From: Rhizobium sp. ICMP 5592
Lineage (GTDB): Bacteria; Pseudomonadota; Alphaproteobacteria; Rhizobiales; Rhizobiaceae
Length of the DNA stretch: 64,000 nucleotides
Direction: 5' to 3'
NCBI RefSeq assembly: GCF_009498525.1
Contig: NZ_QSNT01000002.1
Location: forward strand, 1,054,001-1,118,000
The first letter of the stretch is position 1, and each line of letters begins with the position of its first letter. Made by a program: the position numbers and the translations under genes. Below the pieces are notes generated by a model. The model saw nothing but the letters and a program-made list of their open reading frames with translations, was not told the DNA's origin and did not search any database. Of the stretch, positions 8,779 through 18,661 are shown piece by piece.

Positions 8779-10164
8779 ATGTCTTCCTTTGATTTCGATC
8801 TTTTCGTTATTGGCGGCGGTTCTGGCGGCGTGCGCAGCGCGCGCGTCGCCGCCTCGCTCGGCAAGAAGGTCGGCATCGCCGAGGAATATCGTTATGGCGG
8901 CACCTGCGTTATCCGCGGCTGCGTACCGAAGAAGCTTTTCGTCTATGCCTCGCAATATAGCGAGCATTTCGAGGACGCCGCCGGCTTCGGCTGGACGGTC
9001 GGCGAAAGCAGTTTCGACTGGAAGACGCTGATCGAGGCGAAGGACAAGGAAATCGAGCGCCTGGAGGGGCTCTATCGCAAGGGGCTCGACAACGCCAAGG
9101 CCGAGATTTTCGATACGCGCGCCGAGCTTGTGGATGCCCATACGATCCGCCTCCTGAAGACCGGCAAGACCGTCACTGCCGAAACGATTGTCGTTGCCAC
9201 CGGCGGGACGCCAAACCTGCATACGGCGCTGCCAGGCCACGAATTCTGCATTTCTTCCAATGAGGCTTTCCATCTGGATGAGTTGCCGAAATCGATCCTG
9301 ATCGCCGGCGGCGGCTATATCGCCGTGGAGTTTGCGAATATCTTCCACGGGCTTGGTGTCGAGACGACGCTGATCTATCGCGGCGCCGAGATCCTGTCGC
9401 GCTTCGATCAGGACCTGCGCAAGGGCCTGCATGAGGCTATGGAGGCCAAGGGCATCCGTATCCTCTGCCACGACATCATCGAGAGTGTCACGAAGACCGA
9501 AAAGGGTCTCAGCGTCCGGACGAAGAATGACAAGGCGTTGACCGTGGACACGGTGATGCTGGCGCTCGGCCGCACGCCGAATACGAAGAGCCTCGGGCTC
9601 GAGGCGGCCGGTGTCGCAATCAACGAACACGGCGCCATCGTCGTTGACGAATATTCGCGCACATCGGTGCCGAACATCTATGCGCTTGGAGATGTCACCG
9701 ATCGAGTACAGCTGACGCCGGTGGCGATCCATGAGGCCATGTGCTTCATCGAGACCGTGTACAAGAACAATCCGACCCGCCCGGATCACGAGCTGATTGC
9801 GACGGCAGTCTTCTCGCAGCCAGAGATCGGCACGGTCGGTTTGACCGAGGAGGATGCCGCCAGGCGTTATCCGGAACTTGAGGTCTATCGCGCTCAGTTC
9901 CGGCCGATGAAGGCAACATTGTCTGGCCGAGCCGAGAAGATGATCATGAAGCTGATCGTCAATGCTGCCGACCGCAAGGTTATCGGCGCGCATATTCTCG
10001 GCCATGATGCCGGCGAGATGGCGCAGCTGCTGGGCATTCCCCTGAAGGCCGGCTGCACCAAGGAAGATTTCGATCGCACCATGGCCGTTCATCCGACGGC
10101 CGCCGAAGAATTGGTGACGATGTATTCCCCAAGCTACCGCATCCGCAACGGCGAGCGCGTGTAA
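8779..10164 (+). CDS. gor: Glutathione-disulfide reductase
   Basis: NADPH-dependent flavoprotein that reduces oxidised glutathione and keeps the cytoplasm reduced. 461 residues. The N-terminal FAD Rossmann motif is 'VIGGGSGGVRSARVAA'. The redox disulfide is C43/C48 in 'GGTCVIRGCVPKKL'. The NADPH fold is 'ILIAGGGYIAVEFANIF' near residue 175, and the second FAD motif is 'NIYALGDVTDRVQLTPVAIHEA'. The dimer-interface catalytic His is H438 in 'HPTAAEE'. The ATG at 8779 follows a GCAGGAG ribosome site; a TTG seven codons upstream is less likely. It stands alone between two terminator or promoter gaps. Confidence 0.97.
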   Translation: MSSFDFDLFVIGGGSGGVRSARVAASLGKKVGIAEEYRYGGTCVIRGCVPKKLFVYASQYSEHFEDAAGFGWTVGESSFDWKTLIEAKDKEIERLEGLYRKGLDNAKAEIFDTRAELVDAHTIRLLKTGKTVTAETIVVATGGTPNLHTALPGHEFCISSNEAFHLDELPKSILIAGGGYIAVEFANIFHGLGVETTLIYRGAEILSRFDQDLRKGLHEAMEAKGIRILCHDIIESVTKTEKGLSVRTKNDKALTVDTVMLALGRTPNTKSLGLEAAGVAINEHGAIVVDEYSRTSVPNIYALGDVTDRVQLTPVAIHEAMCFIETVYKNNPTRPDHELIATAVFSQPEIGTVGLTEEDAARRYPELEVYRAQFRPMKATLSGRAEKMIMKLIVNAADRKVIGAHILGHDAGEMAQLLGIPLKAGCTKEDFDRTMAVHPTAAEELVTMYSPSYRIRNGERV

Positions 10165-10313
10165 GCAATAGGGATAGTAATTCCCCGGCGCACAAAAGAC
10201 CTGCCGAATAGTTGGTTCGCCTTTGCAAGTGGCCGGCAAAGGTTTATAAGCGCGCACAATTTACGGCGACGGGCACTTGGCGAAGAGACCAGGTGCGAAA
10301 ACAGGTGAGTGAG

Positions 10314-11687
10314 ATGGCACAGAATTGGACACCGAGCACTTGGCGGCAAAAACCGATCCAGCAGGTGCCGGAATATCCGGACGCGGCGGCATTGGCGGCA
10401 ACAGAAGCGCAGCTTGCTAGCTATCCGCCGCTCGTTTTTGCCGGCGAGGCCCGCCGTCTGAAAGCGCACCTTGCCAATGTTGCCGAAGGCAACGGCTTCC
10501 TGCTGCAGGGCGGCGATTGTGCCGAAAGCTTTGCCGAGCACGGCGCCGACACGATCCGCGACTTCTTCCGTGCCTTCCTTCAGATGGCCGTCGTCCTGAC
10601 CTTTGGTGCTCAGCTGCCGGTGGTCAAGGTCGGCCGCATCGCGGGTCAGTTCGCCAAGCCGCGTTCCTCTGGTATCGAGACCCAGGGTGGCATCTCGCTG
10701 CCGAGCTATCGCGGCGATATCGTCAACGGCATCGAATTCAATGAAGAAGCGCGCATCCCCAATCCGGAACGCCAGATGATGGCTTACCGCCAGTCGGCGG
10801 CGACGCTCAATCTGCTGCGCGCCTTTGCGATGGGCGGCTATGCCAACCTCGAAAACGTGCACCAGTGGATGCTCGGCTTCGTCAAGGACAGCCCACAGGG
10901 CGAACGCTACCGCAAGCTCGCCGATCGCATCAGCGAGACCATGGATTTCATGAAGGCTATTGGCATCTCCTCGGAAAACAATCCGAGCCTGCGTGAGACC
11001 GATTTCTTCACCAGCCATGAAGCGCTGCTGCTCGGCTACGAAGAGGCATTCACGCGCGTCGACTCCACCTCGGGCGACTGGTACGCGACCTCGGGCCATA
11101 TGCTCTGGATCGGCGACCGTACGCGCCAGGCCGACCATGCACATATCGAGTATTTCCGCGGCATCAAGAACCCAATCGGCTTGAAGTGCGGTCCTTCGCT
11201 GCAGGCGGACGATCTGCTCAATCTGATCGACATTCTGAACCCGACGAACGAAGCCGGTCGTCTGACGCTGATCTGCCGTTTCGGCCATGACAAGGTTGCC
11301 GACAACCTGCCGCGTCTCATTCGCGCTGTTGAGAAGGAAGGCCGCAAGGTCGTGTGGTCCTGCGATCCGATGCACGGCAATACGATCACGCTCAACAACT
11401 ATAAGACCCGGCCGTTCGAGCGCATCCTGTCGGAAGTCGAAAGCTTCTTCCAGATCCACCGTGCCGAAGGTACGCATCCGGGCGGCATCCATATCGAGAT
11501 GACCGGCAAGGACGTGACTGAATGCACGGGCGGCGCTCGCGCCGTCGGTGCCGAAGATCTGCAGGATCGCTACCACACGCATTGCGACCCGCGTCTCAAT
11601 GCCGATCAGGCTCTGGAATTGGCCTTCCTGCTCGCCGAACGCATGAAGGGCGGCCGCGACGAGAAGCGTCTGGCCGCACACGGCTGA
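10314..11687 (+). CDS. 3-deoxy-7-phosphoheptulonate (DAHP) synthase, class II
   Basis: First step of the shikimate pathway: phosphoenolpyruvate plus erythrose 4-phosphate to DAHP. The 457-residue protein is of the plant-like class II (AroA-II) type. It starts with '[19 protein letters not shown]' and contains '[14 protein letters not shown]' (metal-binding Cys, residues ~60-75), '[12 protein letters not shown]', '[13 protein letters not shown]' and '[18 protein letters not shown]'. The ATG at 10314 with GGTGAGTGAG upstream is preferred over the longer open frame (10212). The class I feedback motifs of AroF/G/H are absent, as expected for this class. Single gene, followed by a terminator. Confidence 0.96.
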   Translation: MAQNWTPSTWRQKPIQQVPEYPDAAALAATEAQLASYPPLVFAGEARRLKAHLANVAEGNGFLLQGGDCAESFAEHGADTIRDFFRAFLQMAVVLTFGAQLPVVKVGRIAGQFAKPRSSGIETQGGISLPSYRGDIVNGIEFNEEARIPNPERQMMAYRQSAATLNLLRAFAMGGYANLENVHQWMLGFVKDSPQGERYRKLADRISETMDFMKAIGISSENNPSLRETDFFTSHEALLLGYEEAFTRVDSTSGDWYATSGHMLWIGDRTRQADHAHIEYFRGIKNPIGLKCGPSLQADDLLNLIDILNPTNEAGRLTLICRFGHDKVADNLPRLIRAVEKEGRKVVWSCDPMHGNTITLNNYKTRPFERILSEVESFFQIHRAEGTHPGGIHIEMTGKDVTECTGGARAVGAEDLQDRYHTHCDPRLNADQALELAFLLAERMKGGRDEKRLAAHG

Positions 11688-11715
11688 TTGAAAGCTGCAC
11701 ATTGTTCCTCATGCG

Positions 11716-11745
11716 CGGGCCGGCTCAAAACCGGCCCGTTTGCTT
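11716..11745 (+). terminator. Terminator after the DAHP synthase gene
   Basis: CGGGCCGG, 7-nt loop, CCGGCCCG, followed by a short interrupted T stretch. Confidence 0.75.
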
Positions 11746-11846
11746 TGGTACTTTCGCAATCAATCCGGCTGAAGATTGTTTCATTTCTTTGCGTTTGACG
11801 CTGGTCGCGTCCTCGTCAAGATTGCGAGGAAACGAAGGGGATCAGC

Positions 11847-12272
11847 ATGAACGAAGAACACACCGGCGCCTGCCTTTGCGGAGCCGTACGCTTCAAGACA
11901 CGCGGCAGATTGCGGGAGGTCGTTGCCTGCCATTGCTCGCAATGCCGCAGGCAGACCGGGCTCTATTATGCCGCAACCGACGTGCCTCGCGGCAATATCA
12001 CCATCGAAGGCGAGGAGGTGATCACCTGGTATCGCGCCAGCTCCTTCGCCCGCCGGGGCTTCTGCCGCGTCTGCGGTTCGGCGCTGTTCTGGTCGGCGGA
12101 CAGTTCCGACAATATCTCGATCATGGCCGGGCTGTTCGATCAGCCGAACGATCTAAAGCTCGGCTACCATATCTATTGCGCCGACAAGGGCGATTTCTAC
12201 GAGATTGACGATGGGCTGCCGCGATATAAGCAAGGGCGGCCAGGGCTGCTGACGGCGGGGCCGTCAGAGTGA
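11847..12272 (+). CDS. GFA-family zinc protein (CENP-V/GFA fold)
   Basis: 141 residues with the GFA cysteine pattern: C9-x-C11, then C28-x-C30-x2-C33, then C73-x2-C76. These bind structural and catalytic zinc in the glutathione-dependent formaldehyde-activating enzyme fold. Most bacterial members of this family have no proven formaldehyde function, and nothing in the neighbourhood (no formaldehyde or methanol genes) supports one, so only the fold is claimed. Its last 9 bp overlap the convergent DUF1003 gene. Confidence 0.85.
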   Translation: MNEEHTGACLCGAVRFKTRGRLREVVACHCSQCRRQTGLYYAATDVPRGNITIEGEEVITWYRASSFARRGFCRVCGSALFWSADSSDNISIMAGLFDQPNDLKLGYHIYCADKGDFYEIDDGLPRYKQGRPGLLTAGPSE

Positions 12273-12809
12273 TCGGCTCCCATTCTCCTCGGTGACGAGC
12301 TTGCTCAGTTTCGCGACCTCCTCTCGCACCGCCACGAGTTCCGTCAGTACCTGCATATCGATCTTCTGATGTAGCGATAGGACTTCTAGTTCGGCCTTGA
12401 GGTTGACCTCGTAGTCCTTGGCGGCCTCGAAGCGGTCGCGCTCGGTCTGGCGGTTCTGCGACATCATGATGATCGGCGCCTGGATGGCGGCGATCATGGA
12501 GAGGACGAGATTGAGGAAGATGAAAGGGTAGGGGTCGAAGGCGCGGGTGAGAAGGACGATGGTGTTGACGAAGCACCAGAAGACCAGGAACAGCAGGAAG
12601 CAGATGATGAAGGACCAGGAGCCGCCGACACGGGCGATGCCATCCGCAAGACGTGCGCCGAAGGAGGCGTTGGCGGAGAAGGCCGCATTGATGTCGGTGG
12701 ACACGATCTTGCGCTCATGCGCCTTTTTCAGCACGCGCCTTTCGATCTCGCCTAGCTCGTCGGTGGTCTTGTCAAAGTGCTGATGAACGAAATTGGGCAG
12801 ATTATACAT
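12264..12809 (-). CDS. DUF1003 membrane protein
   Basis: 181 residues. A helical N-terminal part contains 'TTDELGEIERRVLKKAHERK'. Two membrane segments follow at about residues 65-88 ('SFIICFLLFLVFWCFVNTIVLL') and 97-118 ('FIFLNLVLSMIAAIQAPIIMM'). After them come 'SQNRQTERDRFEAAKDYEVNLKAE' and a coiled-coil tail. The segment pair plus the 'QAPIIMMSQNRQ' block is the DUF1003 signature; its function is unknown. The ATG at 12809 has TTGGAG nine nucleotides upstream, so the 43 codons further 5' are not used. Convergent overlap of 9 bp with the GFA gene. Confidence 0.88.
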   Translation of the reverse strand: MYNLPNFVHQHFDKTTDELGEIERRVLKKAHERKIVSTDINAAFSANASFGARLADGIARVGGSWSFIICFLLFLVFWCFVNTIVLLTRAFDPYPFIFLNLVLSMIAAIQAPIIMMSQNRQTERDRFEAAKDYEVNLKAELEVLSLHQKIDMQVLTELVAVREEVAKLSKLVTEENGSRSL

Positions 12810-13107
12810 GAGAACACTCCAAGGACTCGATCGCCTTTGAGTGCCAAGTATTCGACTGCCCGATGGAAATGCAACGCGAAAAGGGTCGCAGCCTAGTGGG
12901 TTAGGTCTGGCACTGGGGTTGTCGATCGACGGTGACAACGGCTAGGGGAGTGGCTCGTGCGTCACAACGTACCGTCATCTACCGCGCGTAATGTGCCCGT
13001 GCTACGGTGATGGAGGCATATCGGATCCAGGCGCTTCAAACTCGAAGACCCTGTCTTGATATCCTCTGTCCAATCTCAGCACTTAAAGTAATAGGGAGAT
13101 GAGGATC

Positions 13108-13803
13108 ATGCCGAATAAACCGACCATTATCTTGGTGCATGGCTTTTGGGGTGGCGCTGCTCACTGGAGCAAGGTCATCGTCGGGCTTGCGGGAAAGGGA
13201 TATCAATCTGTCTACGCCGTCGAAAATCCGCTGACGTCGCTTGCGGACGATGCCGAACGCACTCGTAAGATGATTGCCCAACAAAAGGCACCGGTACTAC
13301 TGGTTGAACATTCTTATGGCGGCGCTGTTATCACTGAGGTCGGCGATCAACCAAACGTCGTCGGCTTGGTCTATATTGCAGCATTCGCGCCTGATGCGGG
13401 AGAGAGTCCCGGTAGTATAACGGCGAGGCATCCGCCGGGGGCCATAGCGAACCTGACCCCTGATAGCGACGGCTATCTCTGGGCAAAACAGGACAAATTC
13501 CATGAGAGCTTTTGTCAAGATCTGACCGCGGACGAGGCCTTGGTAATGGCCGTGACCCAAAAAGCCCCTGTTGCCAGCACCTTTGAGGACAAGATTACGG
13601 CGCCTGCCTGGAAGAAGAAGCCATCCTGGTATCAAATTTCCAGCCAAGACCGGATGATTTCTCCGGAAAACGAGCGGTGGATGGCTGAACGGCTAGGCGC
13701 GAGGAAAATCATCACGTTGGATGCTAGCCACGCCTCGCTCGCATCCATGCCTCATGAGGTCATTGCCTTGATCGACGAGGCCGCTATCGCCACAGTCAGC
13801 TAG
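13108..13803 (+). CDS. Alpha/beta hydrolase (AB_hydrolase_6-like) with altered nucleophile elbow
   Basis: 231 residues with the fold landmarks 'TIILVHGFWGGAAHW' (oxyanion loop) near the N-terminus, a nucleophile elbow at residues 67-71, an acid-loop region near 'SSQDRMISPEN', and a C-terminal catalytic His in 'LDASHASLASMP'. The elbow reads E-H-S-Y-G instead of the usual G-H-S-Y-G: residue 67 is GAA (13306-13308), one base from GGA. Codons are less GC-biased at third positions than in neighbours, which may indicate recent acquisition. The ATG at 13108 has GGGAG nine nucleotides upstream; the ATG at 13099 would sit directly on it. Substrate unknown. Confidence 0.82.
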   Translation: MPNKPTIILVHGFWGGAAHWSKVIVGLAGKGYQSVYAVENPLTSLADDAERTRKMIAQQKAPVLLVEHSYGGAVITEVGDQPNVVGLVYIAAFAPDAGESPGSITARHPPGAIANLTPDSDGYLWAKQDKFHESFCQDLTADEALVMAVTQKAPVASTFEDKITAPAWKKKPSWYQISSQDRMISPENERWMAERLGARKIITLDASHASLASMPHEVIALIDEAAIATVS

Positions 13804-13839
13804 GGCTTCGAGACGGATGCGAGTGTCGCATTTTCTCCG

Positions 13840-15768
13840 CTAGCTGCCCTGATTGACCAGCCAGGCATGCGACGGGAAGAAGCGGTCGAGGCCGTATTCT
13901 TGTCCGAACATCATGTCATGCTGCAAATAGCGGTAGTCGCGCATCATGGGATCGAGATACTGCTCCTTGCGCGACCAGTCCGGAAAAGTCTGGTCGTCGC
14001 GCGTCGCGAGCTGATAGCGATCGACGATGTTGTACTTCTTCTGCACCCGGCCGAGAAAGCCGGTGTAGAAGGGGTGCTCGTAGCCGGCGGTCTTGAGGAT
14101 GTGATAGGGCAGCTGCGACGGGCTGATCGTGCCGACATCCTTGCGCACGCCCTTCGTGCTCGACCAGATGACCAGCGGCGTTTCGTGCTCCCGCTTCATA
14201 ACGTCGAGTGGCGCTTTTCTAGAGGCTACCTGTTCGGGCATATAGCCGGTGTTTGGATAGACCGAGCCGAGCGGCGGCAGATGATCGCCCCAGAGAACGA
14301 TGATCGTTTCGCGGTCACGCTTGGCGGCCCAGTCCATCAGCATCTTCAGGCTTTGATCGGATTCGCGAACGCCCTGCGCATAGGTCGCGAGCGTATCGCG
14401 ATCGGTGTCCGTCAGGTCTCCCTTGATGTCGACGGTATTTTCGATGTAGCGGTTCGGTTCATAGGGGCCGTGGCCCTGCAGGGTGACGGCGAAGAAGAAG
14501 AACGGCCGGTCCATCTCGTCGCCTTCGTGCATGATCTCCTTCATCAGCGAGTCGTCGGAGGCGAAAATGCCGCGCTTTTCCATCGGCGGCATGGTGTCTT
14601 CCGTGTGGAACTCCTCGAAGCCGAAGGCCCTGTAGACTTCGTTGCGGTTCCAGAACCAGCCGCTGAACGGATGAAGCGCGCGTGCCGCATAGCCTTGGCC
14701 GCGGAAGAAGGTGGCGAGCGAAGGTATCGGTTTGCGGACATATTGCTGATAGGGAATGCTGCCATAGGGCAGGAAGGCGTTGGAGAAGCCGGTCAACGCC
14801 TCGAATTCGACATTGGCGGTCATGCCGCCGAATTCCGGCGAGAAGACATGGCCGGATTGCGCCGCGCGGATCGTCGGCATCGGGTCCGGCGTGAAGCTCA
14901 GGTTGGAAAGCCGGGTCGGATCCCAGAAGGATTCGCTCATCAGCATGATGACATCGGGCTTTCGGCGGGGACCGGAGAGGTAGCCGTAATTGCGGGCGGG
15001 AATGGCGTCTATCGCATCCGGCCCATAACCCGCCGGCACTTTGACATCGGCCATCGGCAGGTTCAGCGAGAAGGCGATGATGAAGCCGTTGTAGCTGTAA
15101 TTTTCCTTCTGGTCCCAGACGATGGGGATGATGCGCAATTTCTCGCGGATGAACGAATATTGCGTCGCATCCATCTGCGAGACGAAGAGGGCCGCAAGCG
15201 GCAGGCAGATAGAGAGCCGGGTCACACGCGCCTTTTTTGACAGCATGACGGCGCGTTGCCAGCCGTAGCGCCACAGAATGGCGAGGATGGCCAAGGATGC
15301 TATGATACCGATGGCGAGCGCCATGGCAGTCAAGGGCTTGTCCCGAACCATGACCGGCATCAATTCCATGATTTGGCGGGCAAATAGGAAATCCGAGGGA
15401 TAAAGCGGATCTGACAGAAAGTTCTGCTTCTGGTTGGAGATGAACGCCGGGACGAGCAGCAGAGGGGCGACCATCAGGATCGATTGATGTGCGCGGCCGA
15501 AAATTGCGTCCAACAACAGCATCAGCAGCATGATGATGCCAATGGTCGTGAAACCGGGTCGGCTCGGAGAAAACAGGTAGGACGGGATGGTCGCAAACTC
15601 GCCCCGCGCAACCCACTCAACGGCGACAACGGTCGATAGCGCGAGCAGGAAGGTGAGGGCGAGGCTCAAAACCTGACGCAGGATGGCTGACTGCCGTCTT
15701 GCTGCGCCGATTTTCTGGAAAAGAGCGAGCCTGCCTGCCAAAGCAGAGCCGATGACCAAAGCGACCAA
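13840..15768 (-). CDS. LtaS/phosphoglycerol-transferase-family sulfatase-fold membrane enzyme
   Basis: 642 residues: about five hydrophobic segments in the first ~215 residues, then an extracytoplasmic alkaline-phosphatase/sulfatase-fold domain. Metal and catalytic residues of the LTA-synthase type are visible: 'LMSESFWD' (E279), the catalytic Thr in 'GGMTANVEFE' (T317), 'LQGHGPYE', and 'LWGDHLPP' (D495, H496). The family moves phosphoglycerol from phosphatidylglycerol onto an acceptor and releases diacylglycerol. Gram-negative rhizobia lack lipoteichoic acid, so the acceptor here is probably periplasmic glucan or another envelope polymer; that is inference. The start codon is uncertain, and further N-terminal membrane segments may be missing from the call. 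Confidence 0.85.
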   Translation of the reverse strand: MVALVIGSALAGRLALFQKIGAARRQSAILRQVLSLALTFLLALSTVVAVEWVARGEFATIPSYLFSPSRPGFTTIGIIMLLMLLLDAIFGRAHQSILMVAPLLLVPAFISNQKQNFLSDPLYPSDFLFARQIMELMPVMVRDKPLTAMALAIGIIASLAILAILWRYGWQRAVMLSKKARVTRLSICLPLAALFVSQMDATQYSFIREKLRIIPIVWDQKENYSYNGFIIAFSLNLPMADVKVPAGYGPDAIDAIPARNYGYLSGPRRKPDVIMLMSESFWDPTRLSNLSFTPDPMPTIRAAQSGHVFSPEFGGMTANVEFEALTGFSNAFLPYGSIPYQQYVRKPIPSLATFFRGQGYAARALHPFSGWFWNRNEVYRAFGFEEFHTEDTMPPMEKRGIFASDDSLMKEIMHEGDEMDRPFFFFAVTLQGHGPYEPNRYIENTVDIKGDLTDTDRDTLATYAQGVRESDQSLKMLMDWAAKRDRETIIVLWGDHLPPLGSVYPNTGYMPEQVASRKAPLDVMKREHETPLVIWSSTKGVRKDVGTISPSQLPYHILKTAGYEHPFYTGFLGRVQKKYNIVDRYQLATRDDQTFPDWSRKEQYLDPMMRDYRYLQHDMMFGQEYGLDRFFPSHAWLVNQGS

Positions 15769-15956
15769 TGATCTCTCCGAATGCTATAATATATTCATAT
15801 AATTGTCGTGCTTTTGTCATGAATACCGGATGAACTGCAAGGCGGACTTAGTATTTTTTCGGGTAAAAATATCACTTACGCGTTAGACGCGATTTTGCCG
15901 CGAGCAGTAGGGCGAAGGCTGTTGCGGAACGTGGCTGCCGTCGTTAAATATATGGC

Positions 15957-17636
15957 ATGACAGAGCAAAGCCCCATCACTCAGACCATCCGCATCGCTGT
16001 CGCGCAACTCAATCCGACGGTCGGCGATGTCTCCGGCAACCTTGCAAAGGCGCGTGAAGCCCGGGCCGAGGCGGCGCGCGAGGGTGCGCAGCTTGTCCTG
16101 TTCACGGAGCTGTTCATCTCCGGCTATCCGCCGGAGGATCTGGTGCTGAAGCCGGCTTTCATCCGCGCCTGCCAGAAAGCCGTCGACAGTCTTGCCGCTG
16201 ATACCGCCGATGGCGGACCGGGTGTCATCATCGGCTTTCCGCGACAGGATGAGACGGGGCGTTACAATTCCGTTGCTGTGATTGACGGCGGCAAAGTCAT
16301 CTTCGTCAGGGACAAGGTCGACCTGCCAAACTATGGCGAGTTCGACGAGAAGCGCGTCTTCGATGAGGGAACTATCGCCGGACCGGTCAATTTTCGGGGT
16401 GTTCGGATCGGCATTCCCATTTGCGAAGAGATCTGGAACGATCTTGGTATCTGTGAAACGCTTGCTGAAAGCGGCGCGGAAATTCTTTTGGTTCCGAACG
16501 GCTCGCCTTACTATCGCGGCAAAGTCGACATCCGTTATCAGGTGGTGCTCCGCCAGGTGATCGAGTCTGGCTTGCCGCTCGTCTTTGCAGCTCAGGTCGG
16601 TGGTCAGGACGAGTATGTTTTCGATGGCGCGAGCTTTGCTTTCAACGCCGACAAGACTCTGGCTTTCCAGATGAGCCAGTTCGAGACCGCGCTGGCGGTG
16701 ACGACCTGGAAGAAGAACGGCGATGGCTGGCATTGCAGCGAAGGTCCCATGGCCCATATTCCGGAAGGCGAGGAGGCCGATTATCGCGCCTGCCTGCTGG
16801 GCTTCCGCGATTATGTGAACAAGAACGGCTTCAAGTCGGTCGTGCTCGGCCTATCCGGCGGTATCGACTCGGCGATCTGCGCCGCGATCGCCGTCGATGC
16901 GTTGGGCGAAGAGCGGGTACGCACCGTCATGCTGCCTTACCGCTATACGTCGGAGGATTCGCTGAAGGATGCCGCCGATTGTGCCAAGGCGCTCGGCTGC
17001 CGCTACGACATCGTGCCGATCGAGGAACCGGTGACGGGCTTCAACGCCGCACTGGCCGATTTGTTCGAAGGCACTGAAAGCGGTATCACCGAGGAAAACC
17101 TGCAGAGCCGTGCTCGTGGCACTATCCTGATGGCGATCTCCAACAAGTTCGGCTCGATGGTGGTCACCACCGGCAACAAGTCGGAAATGTCGGTCGGTTA
17201 CGCCACACTCTATGGCGACATGAACGGCGGCTTCAATCCGATCAAGGACCTTTACAAGATGCAGGTCTATGCTCTGTCGCGCTGGCGCAACCTGCATGTG
17301 CCGCCCGGCGCGCTCGGCCCATCGGGTGAGGTCATCCCGTCAAACATCATCGACAAGGCGCCATCGGCTGAGCTCAGGCCGAACCAGACGGACCAGGATT
17401 CACTGCCGCCCTATCCAGTGCTCGACGATATCCTCGAATGCCTGGTGGAGAAGGAGATGGCGGTCGAGGAGATCGTTGCACGCGGGCACGATATCGCAAC
17501 GGTTCACCGGATCGAACATCTGCTCTATCTCGCCGAATACAAGCGCCGCCAGTCGGCGCCGGGCGTGAGGATCACTACGAAGAATTTCGGCCGTGACCGG
17601 CGTTATCCGATCACCAACCGGTTCCGCGATCGCTGA
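15957..17636 (+). CDS. nadE: Glutamine-dependent NAD+ synthetase
   Basis: Amidates nicotinate adenine dinucleotide to NAD+, the last step of NAD synthesis. The 559-residue two-domain form has an N-terminal nitrilase-like glutaminase with triad E51 ('LFTELFISGYPPED'), K120 ('FVRDKVDLPNYGEFDEKR') and C156 ('IPICEEIW'). A C-terminal ATP-pyrophosphatase domain carries the P-loop 'LGLSGGIDSA' (300-305) and 'TTGNKSEMSVGY'. It therefore takes ammonia from glutamine. The ribosome site is weak. The TolB-like gene begins 30 bp after the stop, so the two may be co-transcribed. Confidence 0.97.
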   Translation: MTEQSPITQTIRIAVAQLNPTVGDVSGNLAKAREARAEAAREGAQLVLFTELFISGYPPEDLVLKPAFIRACQKAVDSLAADTADGGPGVIIGFPRQDETGRYNSVAVIDGGKVIFVRDKVDLPNYGEFDEKRVFDEGTIAGPVNFRGVRIGIPICEEIWNDLGICETLAESGAEILLVPNGSPYYRGKVDIRYQVVLRQVIESGLPLVFAAQVGGQDEYVFDGASFAFNADKTLAFQMSQFETALAVTTWKKNGDGWHCSEGPMAHIPEGEEADYRACLLGFRDYVNKNGFKSVVLGLSGGIDSAICAAIAVDALGEERVRTVMLPYRYTSEDSLKDAADCAKALGCRYDIVPIEEPVTGFNAALADLFEGTESGITEENLQSRARGTILMAISNKFGSMVVTTGNKSEMSVGYATLYGDMNGGFNPIKDLYKMQVYALSRWRNLHVPPGALGPSGEVIPSNIIDKAPSAELRPNQTDQDSLPPYPVLDDILECLVEKEMAVEEIVARGHDIATVHRIEHLLYLAEYKRRQSAPGVRITTKNFGRDRRYPITNRFRDR

Positions 17637-17666
17637 TCGTAACGCCATCCGGCGAGTGGAGAAGCA

Positions 17667-18494
17667 ATGCGCAGTTCGGTCGAGATCTACAATATCCGTA
17701 CCGGTGAGAACCGGATCGTCTGGCAGACGGACACGTTGATCGAGGCGCCGAATTTCGCGCCGGATGGGCGATATCTGCTGCTGAACGCCGATGGGCTGCT
17801 CTACCGGATTGCCCTTGATGGCGAAGCCGAGCCGGTTCAGGTCGATACCGGCTTTGCAACGCTCTGCAACAACGACCATGGTATTTCGCCGGATGGCTCG
17901 TTGATCGCCATTTCCGACAAGACCCAGCATGGCAAGTCCTGCATTTATGTCCTGCCGGCCGAGGGCGGTACGCCGCGGCAGGTGACGACCAATCTGCCGT
18001 CCTACTGGCATGGCTGGTCGCCTGACGGGAAGCGCTTCTCCTATTGCGGCATCCGCAACGACGTCTTCGATATCTATACGATCTCAGTTGATGGCGGCGA
18101 GGAAACGCGGCTAACGCACGGCGAGGGCCGCAACGACGGGCCGGACTATTCCGCCGACGGACAATGGATCTATTTCAACTCCAGCCGTACCGGCCTGATG
18201 CAGATCTGGCGTATCCATCCCGACGGCACCGGTCTCCAGCAGGTGACAAGCGATAATTACGGAAACTGGTTCGCCCATCCGTCGCCCAGGAACGACAAGG
18301 TCGTGCTGATCTCCTACGACCCCGACGTTTTTGATCATCCGCGCGATTTGAACGTTCGCATGCGGCTGATGGACATGGATGGCGGCAACCTCGTGACGCT
18401 GTTCGAGCTCTTCGGCGGGCAGGGAAGCATCAATGTGCCGAACTGGTCGCCCGACGGCGATGAATTCGCCTATGTCCGCTACGAGCCCGCATGA
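17667..18494 (+). CDS. TolB-like beta-propeller (PD40 repeats), cytoplasmic
   Basis: 275 residues built of repeated ~40-residue blades, each with a 'xSPDGxxxxY/F' core: 'APDGRYLLL', 'SPDGSLIAIS', 'SPDGKRFSYCG', 'SADGQWIYFNS', 'SPRNDKVVLIS' and 'SPDGDEFAYV'. This is the WD40-like/PD40 propeller found in TolB and DPP-IV-like proteins. There is no signal peptide, unlike TolB, so a cytoplasmic location is inferred. Similar proteins are annotated as TolB-family or 'biopolymer transporter' without functional evidence. A GTGGAGAAG ribosome site precedes the ATG. It follows nadE at 30 bp. Confidence 0.85.
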   Translation: MRSSVEIYNIRTGENRIVWQTDTLIEAPNFAPDGRYLLLNADGLLYRIALDGEAEPVQVDTGFATLCNNDHGISPDGSLIAISDKTQHGKSCIYVLPAEGGTPRQVTTNLPSYWHGWSPDGKRFSYCGIRNDVFDIYTISVDGGEETRLTHGEGRNDGPDYSADGQWIYFNSSRTGLMQIWRIHPDGTGLQQVTSDNYGNWFAHPSPRNDKVVLISYDPDVFDHPRDLNVRMRLMDMDGGNLVTLFELFGGQGSINVPNWSPDGDEFAYVRYEPA

Positions 18495-18661
18495 CCGCTA
18501 TGGACAGGCCGCGCGCTCCGTTATAAATCTTGGATCGTTCTCAGGGCGCATCCGATCCGCGGGAAGGGCAAGGCCCACCTGATGCATTGAACGTAAAGAC
18601 TGCCACACCTCTTTTCAGTCTGTGGGCGCGGATACCGGACGTGAATGAAAGGAGGTCTTTC

